Shown one piece after another: positions 58,510 to 64,000 of a DNA stretch of 64,000 nucleotides. The translations under genes and the position numbers were made by a program. How positions within the stretch are numbered: position 1 is the stretch's first letter; each line of letters opens with the position of its first letter. The notes below the pieces were generated by a model. The model was not told the origin of the DNA. It worked only from the letters and a program-made list of their open reading frames with translations, and did no database searches. The stretch lies in contig MNCI01038234.1 in assembly GCA_015680685.1 (NCBI GenBank), positions 267,364-331,363 on the forward strand. The letters are read 5' to 3'. Source of the stretch: Gnetum montanum (Eukaryota; Streptophyta; Gnetopsida; Gnetales; Gnetaceae).

Positions 58510-61500
58510 CTAACTAGTGGCACTAGGTGGAGGTGGAGGTTCCTCTTCTTCTATCGTGCCACAAGGACCTGCAGTATCATCTAGTGCCTATCAAAAATAA
58601 CAAAAATCTGTAAGTACAATATGCAATCTAATAAAAACTCATGAAAATAACATTAAAAACTAACCTAGGAGGGCCCTGCATTTACCATGTATGGTGGTAA
58701 GCTATCAAGGCCCTCCTCCAAGCATCAGAGGATCTCCACATTTGATAGCCACATCCAATTTTCATGGTGGAAGTTAACATCCATAAGGGTATTTCCTTCA
58801 TCCATTGTGGTCCATGCGAGTGGTTGCATAGAAAAGGTGTTGATGGAAATTTCCCCTAAGGGGACTACAATCTCTCACTCAAGAGTACCACTAAACACTG
58901 TGTGCTAAGAAAATAGCTCAAAGGCCTAACTCTCATCAATCACCTTAAGGCAACAGGCTTTGACAGACTCTCCTTTGAGCTACTACAAATATGCCTCTCA
59001 CTCATGCTTGTTCTAGCATTTGTGGTCCTTTTGTGTGTGCCCCCAGTTGTACACCTTAACGTTGAAGCTCTTCCACTCTTGACTCTTTTGGGTGAGCAGT
59101 TCTATCTGAAACCTTTACTCAGTAATCTCCTAGGTGGTGTCATTCTTGGCCCATATTACCAAATAGTACTTGGCATAATCAATCTCTATGATCTGCTAGG
59201 TACTATCCCCTGATTCTTGAGCTGATAGGAAATCAGAATGGGACTAAAGGTCCTTGCTATTTGTAGATAGGCTGGTTACTATCTCCTAGAGTTCATGCAT
59301 GCATTTCCACAGATGCTCATTCAAGCACTTGCAAGTCTATAATGCTTTTGCACAGGAAAGCATGCATTAGCTAGTTACCTTGTACACATGGTGAGGCACC
59401 TACTCCACATCAAGGGCTAGGGGAGGTACATGGGGATGACATCCACCTTGGCTACTCAATTTGGATCGTAACGGAGCTTAGAACCTATTGGCATACAACA
59501 ACTGAACAAACATTAGCCATAGACTAAGCATGAAATCCATAAAATAATTTTAAGAAAAACATTATACATACCAATTTTAAGATGTAACTACTATATGCCA
59601 TCCACCATGTCCTCTACAATGCCTTTCATGAAGACAAATTTATCTAGTATTTCTACCCATAGCTTCATGCAGGAGGTAGGTGCTGGTGGTGGATCACTAG
59701 TAGGAATGTTTGAGGTTGCAACCTAGAAAAGAAATAAGTGACAACTAAATAGCTAAAAGACATAAGAGTAAAGAGAAAAATGTAGATGGAAACTTGAAGT
59801 ATTTACCAAGCAAGACCTCAAGTGTCAACATTGGTGGATGTCCCAACTACACACCCTTGAAGAGGTTGGTGAAGTTATTCTTAGGGTGGAACAACCCCTC
59901 TGCATCAAACTATTGGAAGGTCCCTGAGGCCTTGGGTAGATCCTTTCCATGTGCTTCCTCCTCTTCTTCAACTTGAGGAGGAGTTGTCTCTACTACTGCC
60001 ACTATTGCTGCTACTGCTTCTCTAGTAGTCCTATTATATAACTTAGAAATGTAGCATAATAGCATTAACATAACATGACATGGAAATACATAAAAATTAT
60101 AAATATGAAAAAACATAAAATCAATACATTTAAAATGTGCTTTTAACTACAAAAAATGAGTGAAAAGTGGGTATCTTGAGGGTAACTTTCTTAGTGCCCA
60201 CTTGTCCAACCGCAGGGGGAGTCACCTCTGCTAGGTGTAGCCTCTTGCCTTTTGCCTTAGGAGGCCCTACTATTTTTGCAATATATTAGTTGGCCTTGCT
60301 TGCATCACCAAAAATAGTTGGGGGGGGGGGGGGGTAATTTTTTNCATTTTCATGAGAATAGTATGACTGTAACCTCCCCACATGAGCCTTTGTTGTAACT
60401 TTGTATGACTTATCAATCCCCTCTGGGGGGTCCTACGCATGAGTGGTGGAAAAAAGTGCTTAATCCATGGCTTGGAGAGCTACTCAAAATGCTGCACAAT
60501 CTAGTGCCCACTCTCTCTAATCACTAGAAACTCTACAAACCTTCTTAGGTATGTTGCAAAGAACATGAAGTTGATGGGAGACCTTGCTTGGAGGTTGTAA
60601 TGATGTCTAGTGATCTTTGCCTATAATCTAGTGGTAATGAAGGATGTCCAATTAAACCTTGTGCCCTCCTCCATTACCTCTTGCATCATCCATGCCTGTT
60701 CTATCTTGAGGATCTTTCCTTGGAAGAGAAGATTTGAAAAGGCATGGACCTAAAAAAGGGGGTAGAGCTCCTAAACCTTAGGCACATGCACATCTTTGAT
60801 CACAATGGCTTTGTGAGATTGAGTGGCTCCCAGCCACTCCTCAATCTCTCCTTTATAATCCACCTCTCTACTAGCCTTATTAATGATTAACAAGGCTTTA
60901 GATGGAAGGACAAAGAGGTTAGCAAAAAAAACATCATTGAGGTCCAACACGACCCTCACTTTGTGCATGCAGGTGATGAAAGTGAGTGTCACTACTAAAG
61001 GAGTCAATAATGATCACCATTTTGACCACTGGAATGCTTGGACTAAGGGCCAAGAAAAGGTCCATCAAGCTAGGCCATGTGAGCCAATTGATCAACCTCG
61101 CTAAGGCTTGATGGCATAACCAATGCTATGCCCCCTTCACATCACCATATTTCATAATGAGGGTGGTCCTATTGCAGCCAGTGGTGACCACCATTACCTC
61201 TCCTAAAGAAATGGTAGTTATAACATAGGTCATCACAACATTAGCATTATGTAAGGATGAATTAATGAGTGAATGAGAGCTAGCAACAAAGTTCAAGTCA
61301 ATATAATAAACACTTACATAGGATGAATGGTGTGCATGATGGTGGTGGTGATGCAATGAGCTCCCCAAAGTTGGACTTACCGTTAGCCGATCCCTCATCC
61401 AACCAATCATAGGTCTTGCATTTCTCAAATGCCTTTAGGTACTAATTGGGATAGTCCTCTAGGTCCTCTCCCACCTACTCAATGATGGTCTTACAAAAGT

Positions 61501-62103
61501 TCAGGCTAGAGAAGAACACCTCTAGCATGATGTAAGTTAAAGTGAGAGCCCTTACCTCATCATGGAGTCCCTCATCATCAACTTTAAACCTATCATTAGA
61601 CATGAGCAATTAGCAGTTAGCAAATCTAGAATGGCCAATAGAAAAAGAGCGTAACTTAAAAACATAGGAGCACTTACCCTCTACCATAGCATATAGTTCT
61701 AGGTGGGTTTTTGGAATAATTTATGCATGTGCCTGAACACAAAAAGGGTGTTGTTCTTATTATAACAAGAAAACTCTTGCATGTCTTAGACCCTAGCTAA
61801 GGGACGAGTGTCCTTGAAACCTTGCATTAGACCACCTACTTGATCACCACTGATCATGGGCTCATTAGAAAAGAACCTTAGTTTTTCTCGATTGGCCCTA
61901 GGCAACAACATCTTAGTGATGGCACTTGTAGCCTCTTCTGCTAATTGTGATCACATGATCACACTGAAGTGTTGTAGTAGGAAGGCTAGGAACTTAGTAG
62001 CTTAGGGCTAGAACCATATTGGTTAATGACCCAACATCATATTCGATGCAAGTATGTTAGGCATAAGCTTCCTCATGTAGTAAAGAATGCCGACAAGATC
62101 CAT
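58510..62103 (-). pseudogene. Antisense multi-exon gene of element D
   Basis: The start is taken at the minus-strand ATG at 62103 (MDLVGILYYMRKLMPNILAS). GT-AG introns are proposed at 61590-61677, 61203-61317, 59723-59806, 59502-59571 and 58588-58664. One at 60031-60174 has its donor GT mutated to AT. Donors such as GTAAGT, GTAAAT and GTATGT and acceptors such as TTTCTTTTCTAG are canonical. Exons share ELYPLF, FFATYLRRFVEFLV, LSKPWIKHFFP and KLWVEILDKF with B, and the end is EEEEPPPPPSATS. Nonsense codons break it. The gene lies downstream of the sense protease, and its 5' end faces a palindrome-rich region (62500-62700) that may hold its promoter. Confidence 0.62.
60320..60334. repeat. Run of 15 G
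   Basis: A homopolymer of 15 G lies ten bases before an unresolved base (60344). This is a likely sequencing weak point, so local length should not be trusted. Confidence 0.9.
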
Positions 62104-62199
62104 GATGACTAAGAAAGGCTTTAGTAATACTCTGTAAATATAAGGCAACAAATGAACACAATGTTAGCAAATAATATATGCATTTTGGAAAAATTCTAC

Positions 62200-62720
62200 T
62201 AGATTTACACTTAGCAAAAATTAACATAACATAGCATAACTTAGAAAAAATAGCCTAAGGCCCCTCAGCCCTATGGGTATAGGATGCCAACATACACATT
62301 TAACATGGTTGGTACTCATTGGGATAGAGCATGTTAACATAAGCATAAGTATTTCATCTCACATGTATGCATGTTTCACATTTTTTTAGTTTGCATATTT
62401 TAGTAGTTTGGCATTGTTTCAATTTGCAAGATTGACATCATTATAGTTTTTAGCATTGTTGACATTTTTTACATTCAACAAAAATTTTTAGATTTTTGCT
62501 AACTTTGGGTTGTGTAATCTAGAGTAGTCACAAAAATTCTAACTTTGGGCTACCTTGGGAACATAGTCTAGAAATGTGAAATATTTTCTAACAGTTCGCT
62601 ACGCTCTCTGGGAGCATAGCCCTAAAATTGAAAAGAAAATCTTAAAAAAATATCTAACTACTAGTTATGCTTCTAGGGTGTGTAGCCCCAAATTTTCACA
62701 CAAAAAAACTTAAATTTTGG
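62200..62720. promoter_or_regulatory. GCATAGC/GCTACGC palindromes, probable decayed U3 of D
   Basis: CGCTACGCTCTCTGGGAGCA and GTTATGCTTCTAGGGTGTGTAG motifs resemble the U3 cluster at 52120-52560. No TATA box or LTR end was found. Confidence 0.4.
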
Positions 62721-63692
62721 ACAAAAAACTAAAGGAAAACTAATTGGTCGCAATGGTTGCACGCCCTACACCAACACCAACCATAGCTACGGCCCTGAGG
62801 CTGCACCGATAGAACCACCACATGCCACATCATCTATGCTCCTTTTCACAAAGCAAAAAGAAAATGCACCCCTCATAGTGCCCTCTCCCTCAATCCTTGT
62901 GGCTTCATGTGGCTTCACATATTTGCAACAGAGCACTAAGCCTCCACAACCCCCATGGCCAAACCCTCATCCCTACCTTGCATAGGCAAGGGAGGTAAAT
63001 CAAATAAAAAAATAAAAAAAATCAAGAAAACAAAAACAATGGCTAGCCTCACCCATACCCTTGCAGTGGCAACCCTAGGGTCACTACCAAGACCTTAACT
63101 CCCCAACCCATGTAGAATATTTTTTCTTTCTCTAACCATGGGGACCACCATAATGGCCATGATTTCTAGAGCCCTCACTACCCTTTATCTTTTTGCCTTT
63201 TTCCTAGAGGCCACATTGGCCAGTGGGATGACCATGATCATCATGAGATAGGCCCTTGCCCTGCAAAACCCACAAAAACAAAAATAAAGAAAAAGAGTAA
63301 AACCCTTATAACATGTGTGCCCTCTCCCACGATTGTGATGGATCCAAGCGACGATGGTGGCAGTGACCCTTACCAAGGTAGGATGCTGCTCCCAAACCCA
63401 AAGCCCTAATTCCTAAGTGGAAATTCAAAGATATACAATGAAACAAAGAAGGGAGTGAGCATATTGTCATACCTACCAGCTGAAAATGCTCTCCTTTCTT
63501 CCACATGTGCCCATGATAGGTGCTCTAGGACTTACCTTGCATCCTCCAGGTTGGCTAGGTTGGGGTGCTAGTGTCTATTTCAGTGCAACATCTTTAGTAG
63601 AGTATGCTCTTGCAACTGCACTATGCTATGGAGGTTCATTTTTACTTTTGATAATGATAGTTTTAGTAAGGGTGAAACCTCATCTTAATAAT
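62721..63692. other. Unassigned sequence
   Basis: It is more GC-rich than its surroundings near 62750-62830 and 63040-63400. Open frames, such as 63486-63758 with a hydrophobic stretch, have no recognised domain. It could be a fragment of host or another repeat. Confidence 0.35.
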
Positions 63693-63880
63693 GAACTTTG
63701 GTATCCTACCATTCACTACAATGTTAAACTGGCACATAACCATTCACTACGATGTTAAACTGGCATCTTGTGATATACTAAGATCCTAAACTAGTGCTTC
63801 ACAGTGTACCATGACTTTAAACTACCATTTAACGATTTACTAAGACCTTAAACTGGCAATCTCATGGCATGCCAAGGCCC
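63693..63880 (+). repeat. TTAAACTGGCA motif array, fourth copy
   Basis: ACTACAATGTTAAACTGGCA, ACTACGATGTTAAACTGGCA and TAAGACCTTAAACTGGCA recur every 30-45 bp, as downstream of the protease in B and D. This suggests that a further element of that group continues past the window edge. Confidence 0.75.
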
Positions 63881-64000
63881 AAAACTAGCTCATGCATCAC
63901 TTACCCATCAACCACATTTGCACACTGAGGGAGGTTTTTATTGTATTTTTTTCTTTAACTATGCATATTTCTCTCCTTAGGATAGGTGCAACTTGACATT

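Noticed and set aside
63486-63758. 90-codon open frame with a hydrophobic stretch
   Set aside because: It runs into the TTAAACTGGCA array, which is a non-coding repeat elsewhere, so the end of the frame is chance.

Overview
The window looks like intergenic DNA from a large, repeat-rich plant nuclear genome. It is AT-rich and holds layers of decayed LTR retrotransposons, and I recognise no intact host gene. A conifer or other gymnosperm is a guess from the old, methylation-decayed character of the repeats. Bases 312-378 are an assembly gap, and single unresolved bases lie at 624 and 60344. I see no bacterial features, CRISPR array or intact rRNA/tRNA gene.

Layout: 1-1460 holds a 24-bp repeat block, a 45-bp minisatellite running into the gap, and a TATA box, probably the U3 of a lost LTR. 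Family A, whose primer-binding site matches tRNA-Asp, has four copies: A0 (about 2026-8449, 5' truncated), A1 (11547-18652, complete with both LTRs), A2 (22978-31587, both LTRs) and A3 (30795-33480, sharing an LTR with A2 and 3' truncated). A1 carries a gag-protease frame. A0 and A2 carry gag plus a second sense ORF of about 900 codons (ORF2) just before the 3' LTR. A second group has Tat-like gag-protease frames: B (about 37505-51900, sense), C (40560-48125, minus strand, inserted into the protease of B with a 5-bp GGGGA duplication) and D (about 54157-62103, sense). B and D also carry an antisense gene between the protease and the 3' end, split by short GT-AG introns.

I found no reverse transcriptase, RNase H or integrase in any element. 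All look like non-autonomous gag(-protease) elements that would need enzymes supplied in trans. Most frames are broken by nonsense codons rather than indels, as expected from deamination of methylated cytosines.

The signals most worth checking are these. (1) Three family-A copies share a stem-loop with a fixed 37-nt loop whose stem keeps pairing through changes on both sides. (2) B and D share an antisense, multi-intron gene with intron positions that appear to match. (3) Several unrelated LTRs have clusters of short palindromes just upstream of the TATA box (GATATC, AGCGTGAC or GAGCATAGC types). (4) A0 and A2 have a second U3-like promoter plus a polypurine-like tract ahead of ORF2. (5) A TTAAACTGGCA-type motif array lies downstream of the protease in B, C and D.
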